A DNA stretch of 64,000 nucleotides from Chloroflexota bacterium. GTDB taxonomy: Bacteria; Chloroflexota; Anaerolineae; Anaerolineales; Villigracilaceae. Positions 24,049 to 34,312 of this stretch are shown here, piece after piece (positions within the stretch are counted from its first letter, which is position 1; each line of letters opens with the position of its first letter). Under the pieces are notes generated by a model that was not told the DNA's origin, did no database searches, and worked only from the letters and a program-made list of their open reading frames with translations. Where the stretch lies: NCBI GenBank assembly GCA_023459215.1, contig JAEWVF010000051.1, positions 22,002 through 86,001 on the forward strand, given 5' to 3'. The translations under genes were made by a program, and so were the position numbers.

Positions 24049-26526
24049 TTACTGGGTGGGCACGCCAAACAGCGTAACAGTCGTATCGATAAAGAAAGTG
24101 CCACCAAACCCATAGCGGGCTGCCAGGAATTTGCCATTGGGTGAGAAGGCCAGGGCAAAATCGCCGATGAAATTCTCAATGCCGGTTTGCAGGTCAAAAC
24201 GTTTGAGCAACATGCCAGACTGCGCATCCCAGATTTCCAGCGTGGATTTATGTCCCACGGCCAGGAGTTCGCCATCCGGCGAGAGCGCTAAGGCCAGTTT
24301 TGCACCTGAATATGGCCCGCCGATAATGGTTTGCTTTTGCCAGCCATCCAGCGTGTACAGCCCGATTCGGCAGTCAGGGGTAACGGTGAACACGCCGCTT
24401 CCATCGGATGTGAAGGCAAAGGGCACATCAAGCAAGCAGTTGGCAACACTGTGAGTATGCACTTCCTGGCCGCTTTGAACATCCAGAATGGTGAGAGTAC
24501 GATCTGTAAATGCCTGGTTGGAGCCAGATGTTACCAGGGCATCCATCAGAACAAATTTTGCATCTGGTGAAAAACCCAAGTTGTAGGATTGGCCTTTCAA
24601 ATAATCTTTACCAGCAAAGGCGCGAACCTGCTGGCCGGTCTTAGCATCCCATACCAGAAGTTGAGAAAACGTTTTTCCGGCCACGAGCGAACTGTCCGGG
24701 CTGAAAGCAAACCGGAACCAGAGGCCCTTGAACGAGTATTCAGCCAGAAGGGTCTCGGGAGTGGGGTGGTAAATCTCATTTTCAACCCGGAAAATCTGCA
24801 CCTGGTCACCAGACATTTGGATGGCGCTTTGCCCATCCGGTGATAGCAGCAGGGTGTCGCGCCCAATGCCCGCCAGGAGCGGGGTGGGATCATTCCCCAG
24901 GGATTGCTCCCAGGCTGGGAAAACATGCCGGGCCGTGTAAATATCAGGGGTGAAGTAGTAGGCCAGTGGAAGCAGGGGCAAGGTTGACTGCGCTGTGAAT
25001 TCACCCGAAGCAGCCACCAAGCGGAGATTGCCCTGAACATCCCAGATAAGGCCCTGGTTTGTCCCGCTCTCCTGCCCATCCATGTATTGGAAATCTATGG
25101 TTGTGCTGAGTTCCCCGTTTTCAAAGCGATGGAGGAAGCCCTGGCCTGCTCCGCTGGTGAGAAAGGCATCGCCCAACGCCACCGGAGCGCGTTCGCCGGG
25201 GAAACGAGCAATCACCTGGCCGGTGGTCAGATCAATCAGGTCGGTTTGCCAGGGGGCATACCCGGAATCAACCGCCATGTAACGGCCATCTGGGGAGAAG
25301 GCCGAAGCCCAGCGCCCAAAGGGGTATTTCTTGAGCGAAACAGCGTTCTTGCTCTCCAGATGCCAGACCGATTCGGTGGTGACGATCACGCCGGGGTAAT
25401 CGTCGAACATCTCGCGGTAGGCGGTGATGAAGTCATTTCCCGGTGAATAGTTTTCGCCCGCAACGTAATCCCAGATACGGTTGGATTCATTCCCGGCAAT
25501 CAAGATGTGACGGTTGTCTTGGAATGCATATAAATGAACAATATTTTTTCCCAGGTTGGCTTCTAACTGGGCTACTACTTCGCCTGAGGCCAGATCGTAC
25601 ATCTTTGTCTGGTAGGAATTGGCAAGGATCACGGCTTTCGAGTCACTGGTAAAACCCACCCCGCGCAAGTTACCCGCCTCGCCAATCTTTCGCTCGGTTT
25701 TGGCGCTGGTATCGAACAGGTAAGCCTGATCGCCGTAGTTTTGGGGCGTCTCGGGAACGTAGACCAGGTAACGGCCATCCGGGGAGACTTCCAGAACCGG
25801 CCCAAGCCGGGGCTTGAGTTGGAAAACAGCCTGGCAGGTGTTCAAATCCACTAAGCGGACTTCGTCGTGAAAGCGGGCGGTTTGTCCGCTCAGGCTTCCC
25901 ACTTGCCCATTGAACAGAAATAAGCTTGTTTCCGGGAAAAACTCCATCGTCAACGAGCCGCTGCCTCCGGGGCTGATGGGGTCATCAAAAGTCAGGGTGC
26001 AGGTTTTCTGCCCGGTTTCAAGGTTCCAGAGCATCAGTTGATTGCCGGCCTGATGGTTTTCTGTTTTGGAAATCACCGCCAGGGAGCGGGCATCTGTTGA
26101 AAGCCGGAAGGTGCGCCGCCCGCCGACATCGCGCAAATCGAGGGGCAGGAAGGGATGGGCGGTCAAGCCAGGCAGATCGAAAAGCTGAATACCATTCCCA
26201 AGAGCAAATGCCGCGCGGTCTTGTGTCAGAGAAACTTGAACACCGATCAGTTGCGATTCTGTGAAAGTCCCAACCGCTTCTATATTTTTGGCATTCTCAG
26301 CGCTGAGCGGTACGAGTTCGGGCAGGCTGGTGAAACGGTCGACTGGCAATTTGAGCGGCGCTACGGTTGGTTCAACTGTTGGACTGGGTTCAACCGGAGC
26401 GGGTGCTGTCAGGGTTGCGACGGACGGCTCCGTCGCGGCCACTGGTGGAAACTCGGTAGCGATAGGCGCACCGCAGGCGGACAGAAAAGCAAGCATCACC
26501 CATAAGAGTGCGTTTTTCATTGACAT
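24049..26526 (-). CDS. Beta-propeller (WD40-like) lipoprotein
   Basis: An 825-residue protein with lipoprotein signal MSMKNALLWVMLAFLSAC (Cys in LSAC), a Pro/Thr linker, and WD40-like blades throughout (SPDGRYLVYVPE, FSPDSSLVAGKTFSQLLVWD, LSPDGELLAVGHKSTLEIWD). ATG 26526 is chosen because AGGA is 6 bases upstream. It is a paralogue of the lipoprotein at 27335-29797; both start their propeller with an 'LSAENA/ISAENA' segment. It is exported and membrane-anchored. The ligand is unknown; such proteins are common surface scaffolds in Anaerolineae-like genomes. Confidence 0.85.
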   Translation of the reverse strand: MSMKNALLWVMLAFLSACGAPIATEFPPVAATEPSVATLTAPAPVEPSPTVEPTVAPLKLPVDRFTSLPELVPLSAENAKNIEAVGTFTESQLIGVQVSLTQDRAAFALGNGIQLFDLPGLTAHPFLPLDLRDVGGRRTFRLSTDARSLAVISKTENHQAGNQLMLWNLETGQKTCTLTFDDPISPGGSGSLTMEFFPETSLFLFNGQVGSLSGQTARFHDEVRLVDLNTCQAVFQLKPRLGPVLEVSPDGRYLVYVPETPQNYGDQAYLFDTSAKTERKIGEAGNLRGVGFTSDSKAVILANSYQTKMYDLASGEVVAQLEANLGKNIVHLYAFQDNRHILIAGNESNRIWDYVAGENYSPGNDFITAYREMFDDYPGVIVTTESVWHLESKNAVSLKKYPFGRWASAFSPDGRYMAVDSGYAPWQTDLIDLTTGQVIARFPGERAPVALGDAFLTSGAGQGFLHRFENGELSTTIDFQYMDGQESGTNQGLIWDVQGNLRLVAASGEFTAQSTLPLLPLAYYFTPDIYTARHVFPAWEQSLGNDPTPLLAGIGRDTLLLSPDGQSAIQMSGDQVQIFRVENEIYHPTPETLLAEYSFKGLWFRFAFSPDSSLVAGKTFSQLLVWDAKTGQQVRAFAGKDYLKGQSYNLGFSPDAKFVLMDALVTSGSNQAFTDRTLTILDVQSGQEVHTHSVANCLLDVPFAFTSDGSGVFTVTPDCRIGLYTLDGWQKQTIIGGPYSGAKLALALSPDGELLAVGHKSTLEIWDAQSGMLLKRFDLQTGIENFIGDFALAFSPNGKFLAARYGFGGTFFIDTTVTLFGVPTQ

Positions 26527-26533
26527 AAAATTC

Positions 26534-27310
26534 CTATGGTAGCTGGTTGACCACAAAATAGTCAAACTGGGCTGGTTGCGGAGCCGACCAGGCCTGGCCC
26601 GCCATCAGACCGATAAACATGGGTTTCATCTCGCTGATTTTTTCACCAATCAGTTGCCATTCCTGTCCATTCGGGCTGGCATAGGCGGTGTATTTGTTTC
26701 CTTCCCGGCGCAAGCGTAAATAAGCCATTTCACTTTCTGGCGCGGCAGTAGCCAGGTTATTGGGGTCAAGATTATTGTCGGTTACCAAATCAACATAAAA
26801 GCCATCCCCGGCACAGACATTTGGGGCATCACAGAAAGCGCGTCCGAACTGAATGTAGTTGGCAGCGCTTTCGTAAACCAGTAATCCGGCCAGTTGGTAA
26901 TCGCCAACCGGTTTGAAGTTTACTTTCACTTCTATCTCGAAGTTTCCTTCCGGGATGGCGCGTAACAAGATGTTATCCAGATTCGCGCCGCCAACATAGC
27001 CAGGGCTGGCAATAATTTCCAGCCAACCAGGATTATTGGTGAGACTCCAGGTTTTCTTATTCTCCCGTGTCCAACTCCAGCCTTCGGCCAGGGTGCCGTC
27101 GAAATCATCCCTGAACAAAAGTGGATTGGGGGTGGCAGACGGTTCTACCGTAGGAGAAGGCGGGATGGGAGTTTCGCTCGGGGCCAAAGTTGCAATAACA
27201 ACTTCTGTTTGTGTTGGAGCCGGGATATCCGGGGTAGGTGTTGCTGGGGCAGCGCACCCGGCAAGGACAAAGAAAATAATCGGTAAGGCAAAACGAATGC
27301 TGTGTTTCAT
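26534..27310 (-). CDS. Lipoprotein with concanavalin-like (DUF1349/GH43 C2-like) domain
   Basis: A 258-residue protein with signal peptide and lipobox (IIFFVLAGC), a Pro/Thr linker, then a lectin-like jelly roll (LFRDDFDGTLAEGWSWTREN to GQAWSAPQPAQFDYFVVNQL). The fold matches DUF1349 or the GH43 C-terminal concanavalin-like domain. GGAG precedes the ATG. It lies between two paralogous beta-propeller lipoproteins, with gaps of 7 and 24 bases, so all are probably one operon. It probably binds a carbohydrate at the cell surface. Confidence 0.82.
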   Translation of the reverse strand: MKHSIRFALPIIFFVLAGCAAPATPTPDIPAPTQTEVVIATLAPSETPIPPSPTVEPSATPNPLLFRDDFDGTLAEGWSWTRENKKTWSLTNNPGWLEIIASPGYVGGANLDNILLRAIPEGNFEIEVKVNFKPVGDYQLAGLLVYESAANYIQFGRAFCDAPNVCAGDGFYVDLVTDNNLDPNNLATAAPESEMAYLRLRREGNKYTAYASPNGQEWQLIGEKISEMKPMFIGLMAGQAWSAPQPAQFDYFVVNQLP

Positions 27311-27334
27311 AGAGTCTCCTTAATTTTTGACGGG

Positions 27335-29797
27335 TTATGGTACGCCCCAAAGCGTGATAATGGAGTTGGACTGGTAATGGCGTCCGAAGCGGGTGCCAAT
27401 CAGAGTGCCATCGGGAGAGAAGGCTACCTGGTAAACATAGCTCAATTCGGCGTCACGGTGCGGCGGGTAGATACGGAAGGCCGGATTAACGTAACTCTGG
27501 ATGAGTTTTCCAGTCGCCCAATCCCACAGTTCGAGTTTGTTCTGGTAAGCCACCGCCAGCAGGCGATCATCAGGCGAAAGCGCCAGGTCGATGTTAGCAT
27601 CCTTGAACGGATCGTGAAATTCCTGTTTCAATTCCCATGTAGCTGTGTCGAAGATCCCGATGCGGCAGTTTTCGGTGACCGTGATTGTTTGAGCGCTGTT
27701 AGCGGTGATGGCAAAGGGCAAACCAATGTTACAGCCGGATTTGCGGAAGTCTTGTTTCAGGTCGAAAAACTTGAGCTGCCGCCCGGTTTGAACCTCGAAA
27801 ACGCGCAGCGTGGCATCGGTATGGATGCTGATCGAGTAATCGCGGGTGTATTTTTCATAACTCAATAGGATTTTGCTCCCATCGGGGCTGAACTCAAAAT
27901 CATGAATTGCGCCGGGTGTGACCGGCAGGGGGATGGTGCGCAGTTCTTTGCCGGTGGCGGCATCCCAAATGACCAGTTTTTTCTCGAACACCCCGGCGGC
28001 CAGGCGATCATCGGGGCTGAATACCATTTCCAAGACATCGCCGGGCGTCAGGGTTTGGATGACATCTTCGGATGCGACCTGTTGCTGGGCTTCACTGTTC
28101 TCGCGCATCCTAAAAAATTGCAGTGTGCCTTGGCCGATATCGCGCAAGCCTGTCTGGCGGTCATGCGAAACAGCCCACTGGCTCCAACGCGGGTTCATAA
28201 AGGCGGCCAGGAAATCATCGAAGGGATAAGTTTTTTCTTGTGCCCAGGCAGGAGCCAGGTTTTGCGGCGCGGCATCAGCAAGCACAAATGGCAGCCGAGC
28301 GGATTGGAGCAGGCTATGGGTTATGTAGTCAAGCCGGTAAATATTCCCGAGGGTATCCCAAACGAGCAAGTCCTCGTTTCCAAGCGCCAGGCCTTCGTCA
28401 TAATGCAGGTCAAGCACCGCAAGCGGCTGGTCGCTGGCGTAATTAAAAAAGGCAGTTTTACCCTGGAAGGTGGCGATGAAGCCGCCGCCATCGGGAAAAG
28501 CAATCGGGTTGTAGTAATCGGGAACGGTGAACAAGGGTTTTCCGCCGTTGTTTAGGTCGAGAACTTCAATGTAACGCGGCTCGCTCAGCGGGCTGGCGGC
28601 GGCACGCGTCCCATCCGCAGAAATCAGGATGCGTTTCTCGAACAGCCAGGTTCCGTATTTCTTCAAGTTGGCAATTTTGCCCTGTTTTTCAATGTTCCAA
28701 ATATAATCGTTGGTGACGATATAACCATGTTCAAGTGTAGCGCCGTGATTAAGCGGGTTTTCAGACAAGTGGATGAAATCGCCAGGCAGGGTGAACAGGG
28801 TGTAATCGCTCAGGCGCAGGGCACGATTTTGATCGTAGGCGGTGATGAGAATCCAAGCGCCATCCCGACTGGACTGGTAACTTGCAAAGTAATCGCCCAT
28901 ACTGCCTGGAAAGTCATGCGTTTTTTCTCCGCTTGCCAGATCGTAGATGGCGTTACCAGCCTTGGATGTAACCAGGATGGATTTGCCGTCTGGCAAGAAA
29001 TGCACGCCGCGTGGGTTGCTGACTTCGGCCAGGCGCTTCCGATAACCTCCGCTGGTTGAAAAAACGAAAATCTCGTTTCCATCCCCAAGCGCAGCCTGTT
29101 TGCCATCTTGCGAAATTGCCCGCACGTTACCAGAATTTTTTTCGTTCAACGTCGCCCGGCAGTTTGCATCCCAGCGCCACATTTGATTCCAACTGCCACT
29201 GGTTAAATAAGTGATGGATCCATCGGCATAAAAGTCGATGGGGGCTGGGGAATTGTTGGCCGGCGCAATCGGCTCGGTATTGTAGGTGCAGAGGGTCTTT
29301 CCGCTCTTGACATCCGTTACTTTCAAAGAAAAGTCAAACAATTTGGGGTTGCCCGGCACGAAATGGACGGTGCGGCTCCCATCTGGCGAAACTGCAAGCC
29401 CAAAGATAAGCCCGGTCAACGATTGGTAAGTTTCAGGTTGGAAAGTGGCTCTGTCCAGTACCTGGTAGCCAAAGGAAGTCAGCAGAATGATTTTATCCCC
29501 AGCTTCGGTCAGCAACACTTCGGCAATGCCTTCGCTATCCACGCCGGCAACGGGGATGAGTTGCGATGCATTCTCGGCGCTAATGGGAGCCAGGACCGGA
29601 AGAGGGTCAGTCAGCGAGAGCGGATAGTTCGGTGCTGGTGTGGCAGTTGGAGCCGCTGTTTGGGTCGGCTGGACAGGCTCCAGCGTGGAGGTCGCTGGCG
29701 TGATTTGATGCTGCGATTTGGCTTCGACTGGCTGGGCAGTTGGCGCACAGCCAACTATCAACAATAACAAAATGATTGACAGAACTGTATGACGCAT
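27335..29797 (-). CDS. Beta-propeller (WD40-like) lipoprotein
   Basis: An 820-residue lipoprotein (signal MRHTVLSIILLLLIVGC) with a Thr/Pro linker and WD40-like blades (VSPDGSRTVHFVPGNPKLFD, FSPDDRLAAGVFEKKLVIWD, LSPDDRLLAVAYQNKLELWD, FSPDGTLIGTRFG). It is paralogous to the product of 24049-26526 over its whole length, sharing the ISAENA start and a late Cys-containing blade (CNIGLPFAIT / NCLLDVPFAFT). First gene of the lipoprotein run read toward the glycosidase. Confidence 0.85.
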   Translation of the reverse strand: MRHTVLSIILLLLIVGCAPTAQPVEAKSQHQITPATSTLEPVQPTQTAAPTATPAPNYPLSLTDPLPVLAPISAENASQLIPVAGVDSEGIAEVLLTEAGDKIILLTSFGYQVLDRATFQPETYQSLTGLIFGLAVSPDGSRTVHFVPGNPKLFDFSLKVTDVKSGKTLCTYNTEPIAPANNSPAPIDFYADGSITYLTSGSWNQMWRWDANCRATLNEKNSGNVRAISQDGKQAALGDGNEIFVFSTSGGYRKRLAEVSNPRGVHFLPDGKSILVTSKAGNAIYDLASGEKTHDFPGSMGDYFASYQSSRDGAWILITAYDQNRALRLSDYTLFTLPGDFIHLSENPLNHGATLEHGYIVTNDYIWNIEKQGKIANLKKYGTWLFEKRILISADGTRAAASPLSEPRYIEVLDLNNGGKPLFTVPDYYNPIAFPDGGGFIATFQGKTAFFNYASDQPLAVLDLHYDEGLALGNEDLLVWDTLGNIYRLDYITHSLLQSARLPFVLADAAPQNLAPAWAQEKTYPFDDFLAAFMNPRWSQWAVSHDRQTGLRDIGQGTLQFFRMRENSEAQQQVASEDVIQTLTPGDVLEMVFSPDDRLAAGVFEKKLVIWDAATGKELRTIPLPVTPGAIHDFEFSPDGSKILLSYEKYTRDYSISIHTDATLRVFEVQTGRQLKFFDLKQDFRKSGCNIGLPFAITANSAQTITVTENCRIGIFDTATWELKQEFHDPFKDANIDLALSPDDRLLAVAYQNKLELWDWATGKLIQSYVNPAFRIYPPHRDAELSYVYQVAFSPDGTLIGTRFGRHYQSNSIITLWGVP

Positions 29798-29909
29798 GAT
29801 TTTGCTCCTTGTGCTTGTTTTTTACCGGCAGTCCGCACCCTCAAAAATATATTGAGAGACTGAATTTCATTGCCGGTTTTAGCGATCAGGAAAGGCCGAT
29901 CGGGTTGTT

Positions 29910-31244
29910 TTATTTCCAAAAAACATCTTGTGTGTTCGGATGGAGATTATTCAGGGCGATACAATCGGTCATGAATCGGCGCTGGTTAAACGTGCGTCCA
30001 TCAGAAGGGTTTTTTGAAACCAATCCGCAAGTGGGCGGGATGTTGTAAATGGCAACGGGTTTTATGGCGTCATTAATTATTTGAATCACGTAGATGACCT
30101 CATTTGGGTCTCTCGATACAGAAAACGTACCTTTGTAGGGAACCTGCTTGAATTGAATTCCCAAAAATGCCTGCCCATTTGGTGACCATGCCACTGCCAG
30201 GATGTCGGAATATTCCAAAACTTCCATGGGATCATCCAGTGTATAAATGTGGGTAAAATGTTTTCTTTCAGAAGTTGTGCCGGTTATCAAGAAACGGTCT
30301 TTTTGCGGGGAAAATAATGTTGAGGAAGTCCAATAAGAATACCCTGACGGAATTTTTCCCAGCATGAGCGTATTTTTTTGAACCGCATCAAAATTCCACA
30401 CTCCTGTTGTAAAAAGAGTTGACAGGTCGTTTATCAAGACGAGATTTTCACCTGATAACATCAACAAAGCATCTTGTTCTGGCAAAATCGCAAGTAGTGT
30501 CATCCCCAAGCGCCTTGATAGAATTGAAATTGGCAGATAGGGTTTCTTTTGACGCGTTTCCAGCGAAAAGAGATCAATGGATGAATTCAATTGGGTTATG
30601 AGACCACTTGAGTCTGGCAGCCATCCAACAAAAACACCCTTTCCGATGGGGATTTTTTCACCGCTGGTAAAGTTATATACATCAATCTGATTCAATTTAT
30701 CCCCGAAGAAATAATACATGACCATCAGCCATTGCCCATCTGGTGACCAGTCTATCTCTTCAACATATATATTTGAATTGATTGGTGATAGCGCGCGCAC
30801 TTCGCCGTTGGAGATGTCAATCAATTCAAGGCTCTTCGTTTGCGCAACTGGTTCATCCTTTGGGTAGTTTGGGGCTACCAGCAACCAATTTCCATCTGGA
30901 GAAAACTTCACAAGCGGGTACCAACGGCCAACTTCCGGCATGGATAGAAGTTTCACGGGGTCGGCTTTAGCCCCTGGCTGAGCCAGATAAACACCTTGTT
31001 CTTCTGGCTTTTGGGCGTTGGCACCCAGAAAAAAATGAGCGATTTGAGGAATGCTTCCCCCAAATGGAGTGGGACTGGCTGCTGGCGTGGGCATGGGCGT
31101 GGGTGTGGGTGTCGTGGTTGGTGAAGGCCGGGTATCTACTGCCTGGTTGGATAGGGCAGTGTTGGCAGGCGGCCGGTCGTCAACACTGGATGAGCAGGCA
31201 GCCAGGATGACAAGCAAAAATGATAGCGCAAGATACAATCTCAT
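29910..31244 (-). CDS. TolB-like beta-propeller lipoprotein
   Basis: A 444-residue protein with signal MRLYLALSFLLVILAAC and lipobox, a Pro/Thr-rich linker (PTTTPTPTPMPTP), then propeller blades of the TolB/PD40 type (VKFSPDGNWLLVAPNY, IDWSPDGQWLMVMYYF, VAWSPNGQAFLGIQ). ATG 31244 is chosen over 31280 because the signal peptide starts there. It is divergent from the XRE-type regulator at 31343, and that arrangement makes it a candidate target of that regulator. Confidence 0.82.
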   Translation of the reverse strand: MRLYLALSFLLVILAACSSSVDDRPPANTALSNQAVDTRPSPTTTPTPTPMPTPAASPTPFGGSIPQIAHFFLGANAQKPEEQGVYLAQPGAKADPVKLLSMPEVGRWYPLVKFSPDGNWLLVAPNYPKDEPVAQTKSLELIDISNGEVRALSPINSNIYVEEIDWSPDGQWLMVMYYFFGDKLNQIDVYNFTSGEKIPIGKGVFVGWLPDSSGLITQLNSSIDLFSLETRQKKPYLPISILSRRLGMTLLAILPEQDALLMLSGENLVLINDLSTLFTTGVWNFDAVQKNTLMLGKIPSGYSYWTSSTLFSPQKDRFLITGTTSERKHFTHIYTLDDPMEVLEYSDILAVAWSPNGQAFLGIQFKQVPYKGTFSVSRDPNEVIYVIQIINDAIKPVAIYNIPPTCGLVSKNPSDGRTFNQRRFMTDCIALNNLHPNTQDVFWK

Positions 31245-31342
31245 GGGTATCCACTCCTTGTGATGTTTGATGCCAGTCAATGTTAAAATTATCCCATCGA
31301 ATTGAACGAATAACTTCCATTCCAGATTTTCGAAAACCCAAA

Positions 31343-32299
31343 ATGGTCGATCTCTCCGTCCTGCTCCGCAGCCATCGCCAAAAAGCCGGCCTGACCCAGA
31401 AACAACTGGCTGAGCGCATTAATTTTTCGCATTCGGTCATCAGCCGCGTCGAGCGATCGCACAGCGGTTACTTACCATCGGATGATTTCATTACCATTTT
31501 CTGCCAGGAACTCGAGCTGGATGAAGCTGAGAAATCAGCATTGAACCAGGCTTTGCAGTCAGCCCGGCGCAAGCCGGAACAAAAATATGTTCCGCGCCCC
31601 GTTAGATTTTCTTTTTCCTGGAAATGGCTGGCCGCCGGGTCTCTGGCCTTGGCGATTTGGTTGGTTGCACTCTACGGGTTTTTCTTCCCACCCCAACCCG
31701 GTTCCGCATCCTATGCCCATTACGCCGAAATCCCCGCTGGCGGGGTTTTGTATGCCAGCGACTTCGAGAATCGCAGCTTCTCCGATTGGAAAAATCTCAA
31801 CAATGGGCGCTGGGAGATTTTTGCGACAGATGAGAACCATGCCCTCGGCGTCCGCGACCAGGACCCGGAGGCCGTTCCCAACGCCTATTTGCTCATCTCC
31901 GATGATTGGGCAGATTATGCCTTGAGTGTGGATGTAATTTTCACATCCGGTGTTTATGAGCAAATCTACCTGGTGGTGCGCAGCGCACGCCAACCCAATT
32001 GCAGCGGGTATCGGATTGGCGGCAACCGGCTAGGCGTTTCCATCTTTCGCTTCGACGATACCCCGGCTTCCTGTGAAGGCGAAGTGCTGGCAGAGAACAT
32101 CCACTTTCCACTGCTTTCCGGCCAGCACTATGCGATGCGGGTGGAAGTTATGGGGAATCAAATCAGGTATTACATCGATAGCGAATTGGTTCTGAGCGCC
32201 ACCGATGCCAAATATCCCAAAGGTGGGCTGGGTTTCCTGGCTTACCAAGTTAAAGAAGCCTATTTTGATAACCTGCAAATCATCAAAATAGGCGAGTGA
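31343..32299 (+). CDS. Membrane-spanning XRE-type regulator with extracytoplasmic lectin-like domain
   Basis: A 318-residue protein. Residues 4-65 are an XRE/Cro helix-turn-helix (LRSHRQKAGLTQKQLAERIN, FSHSVISRVERS). Then a membrane helix near 97-118 (WLAAGSLALAIWLVALYGFFF region) and an outside concanavalin/LamG-like domain (ASDFENRSFSDWKNLNNGRW to VKEAYFDNLQIIKIG). ATG 31343 is preferred; an upstream in-frame ATG at 31280 would add 21 residues ahead of the HTH and has no ribosome site. Topology suggests a one-component transmembrane regulator that reads a surface glycan or polymer. It lies between two divergent lipoprotein genes. Confidence 0.85.
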   Translation: MVDLSVLLRSHRQKAGLTQKQLAERINFSHSVISRVERSHSGYLPSDDFITIFCQELELDEAEKSALNQALQSARRKPEQKYVPRPVRFSFSWKWLAAGSLALAIWLVALYGFFFPPQPGSASYAHYAEIPAGGVLYASDFENRSFSDWKNLNNGRWEIFATDENHALGVRDQDPEAVPNAYLLISDDWADYALSVDVIFTSGVYEQIYLVVRSARQPNCSGYRIGGNRLGVSIFRFDDTPASCEGEVLAENIHFPLLSGQHYAMRVEVMGNQIRYYIDSELVLSATDAKYPKGGLGFLAYQVKEAYFDNLQIIKIGE

Positions 32300-32305
32300 A
32301 ACTGG

Positions 32306-34312
32306 TTACTTAGGTAACGCCCAGGTCCGGATGGTGCCATCCCAGGATGCGGAAGCAATCCAGGTTTGGTCAGGCGCAAAAATTAAACTGGTCACCAGTT
32401 CACTGTGCCCGGTTAATTCTTTGATGGGTTCACATTTTTGTACATCCCAGAGCATCAGGTTATTTCCATAACCGGAAACTAAAAGTTTGCCATCTGGGGA
32501 GAAAGCGGTCGCCCGTTGCTTTGCCAGTTCAGTTCCCTGATTTGCCTGTTGGGCACCATTGCAAACCTGGCTGCCGTCACTGAGCTGCCAAAGGTTAGGA
32601 AAAGTGGGCCAAAATGAACTCGTCGCTATTAATAAACCGTCTGGTGAGATGGATATATGAGTAACCGCAGTCTCGGTCTTGAAAGTTTGTAGTAATTCAC
32701 CGTCTTTTACCTGCCAAACCTGAATCACTCCATCCTGTTGCCCGGTAATGATACGGTTGCCGTCTGGGGAAAAAACCAAACCCTGCATGTTATGGGGAAA
32801 TCCATCTGTATACTGAAAAACTTGCCAAGTTATTATGTTTTTCCAGGTTGCTGTTTCAAAAATCTCAACATAGCCAGACGTTTCTCCGATTGCAGGATAA
32901 GTCAGGGTGCTGACCGCCATGAGTTTCCCATCTGGCGAAAAAACAGCCCGGGGGTGAATACCACCCAGATGAAACAAATGCGCACCGCTACTCTCAATCA
33001 CTTCCAGGTTTCCAAAAGAGGTCATAATCAGGCGCTTCCCATCTGCTGAAGCGCTAACACTTAAAAAACGATCACCATCATAAGGGTAAGTGCGAAATAT
33101 CTCGCCATCTTCGGTTAACCAAAACACATATGGCTGTGTTGAAGCTGCTGGCCGATTGTTTTCAAGCATGGCCAGGGAATCGATCTGTGCGCCAAATGTT
33201 TCTATCGATTGAAGCTCACTGCCGGTGGAAAAATCCAAAATGGAAACGGTTGTGGCGGTTGTCACGGTAGAAACACGGCTTCCATCCTTGGAGATGGAAA
33301 TATTCCGAACCCCTGGCAAACTCGCCCCCAGGGTACGTACCATTTTCCCAGCCAAATCCCAAACGCCGACACCGCTTTTCCACAATCCAGCCAGGACAAA
33401 TTGTCCGTCCGGTGAAAAAGCCAGTGAACTAACGGCTGACTCAGTCTGGATGGAAAACACTTGCTTTCCAGATATGCTGTCCCAGGCTCGAATGGCATCG
33501 TCACCGGCTCCGCCGCCCGAACCTGAGACCACCAGGCTGCCATCAGGAGAGAAAGCCACACTCGAAACCCAATCCAGGTGTTTGTCAAAAACGGCCAGAA
33601 TTTGCCCATCTTTGACCCGCCAAATACGGGCATCGCCCTGATTTCCCCTGGCGCCCCCCGCCAATATGCGCGCCCCATCCGGAGAAAAAGACAGGCTGAC
33701 AACCTGTCCGTACATGGATAGCGTTTGCAACAAGGAACCATCACTTCTACTGTAAAGCCTGATTTTGCCATCCTGCCCACCCGCTGCGACTTGGGAATTA
33801 TCGGGGGAAATCGCCACGCTGGAAATATCAAAAGAGCCATCTCCCAGTGTTTGGACTACCTCGCCGGTTTCAAGTTGCACCACCAGTGCCTGGTTTTCGT
33901 TGACTGTAACGGCCAACTTTTGGTCGCCAGATAGCGCAAAAAGCCGGGGGTGAAAAGTAGTGGGAACCAAAAGATTGTTTGTATCTGTCGCCAGATGATA
34001 AGTTCGGAATCCAGCGCTGCCCGCAATCACCAGGCTTTCAGAATCCTGCGACCAAACCGTATAATTCACTGTTCCCAGACCAATGACATCACTGGGAACC
34101 AAAGCATCGGCATTTTTAAGTGTGATTTTGACAGGTGTTGCCGTTGGTGTGGGCAAAGGTGTTTCGGTGGGCGGCCGATCGGTGGCTGTGGGAACTGCTG
34201 TTTGAGTGAGAGTATCTGGCTGGGGTAGTGTAGTGGCAGCCTGTTCTGTGGCAACAGGCCCGCATGCCGAGAGAAGAAACAAAATGACGAATAGCGAATA
34301 GATTGGTTTCAT
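32306..34312 (-). CDS. WD40 repeat lipoprotein
   Basis: A 668-residue lipoprotein (KPIYSLFVILFLLSAC, lipobox LSAC), a Thr/Pro linker, and clear WD40 blades (ISPDNSQVAAGGQDGKIRLY, FSPDGARILAGGARG, FSPDGSLVVSGSGG, FSPDGKLLVSGYGNNLMLWD, FAPDQTWIASASWDGTIRTW). ATG 34312 rather than 34321, since GGAG is directly adjacent to the first ATG but 9 bases from the second. It is convergent with the XRE-type regulator (6-base gap) and divergent from the second membrane regulator at 34495. Confidence 0.85.
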   Translation of the reverse strand: MKPIYSLFVILFLLSACGPVATEQAATTLPQPDTLTQTAVPTATDRPPTETPLPTPTATPVKITLKNADALVPSDVIGLGTVNYTVWSQDSESLVIAGSAGFRTYHLATDTNNLLVPTTFHPRLFALSGDQKLAVTVNENQALVVQLETGEVVQTLGDGSFDISSVAISPDNSQVAAGGQDGKIRLYSRSDGSLLQTLSMYGQVVSLSFSPDGARILAGGARGNQGDARIWRVKDGQILAVFDKHLDWVSSVAFSPDGSLVVSGSGGGAGDDAIRAWDSISGKQVFSIQTESAVSSLAFSPDGQFVLAGLWKSGVGVWDLAGKMVRTLGASLPGVRNISISKDGSRVSTVTTATTVSILDFSTGSELQSIETFGAQIDSLAMLENNRPAASTQPYVFWLTEDGEIFRTYPYDGDRFLSVSASADGKRLIMTSFGNLEVIESSGAHLFHLGGIHPRAVFSPDGKLMAVSTLTYPAIGETSGYVEIFETATWKNIITWQVFQYTDGFPHNMQGLVFSPDGNRIITGQQDGVIQVWQVKDGELLQTFKTETAVTHISISPDGLLIATSSFWPTFPNLWQLSDGSQVCNGAQQANQGTELAKQRATAFSPDGKLLVSGYGNNLMLWDVQKCEPIKELTGHSELVTSLIFAPDQTWIASASWDGTIRTWALPK

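Noticed and set aside
31280..31342. Longer start for the XRE membrane regulator
   Set aside because: The 21 extra residues have no ribosome site and precede the HTH without matching the family; ATG 31343 fits better.
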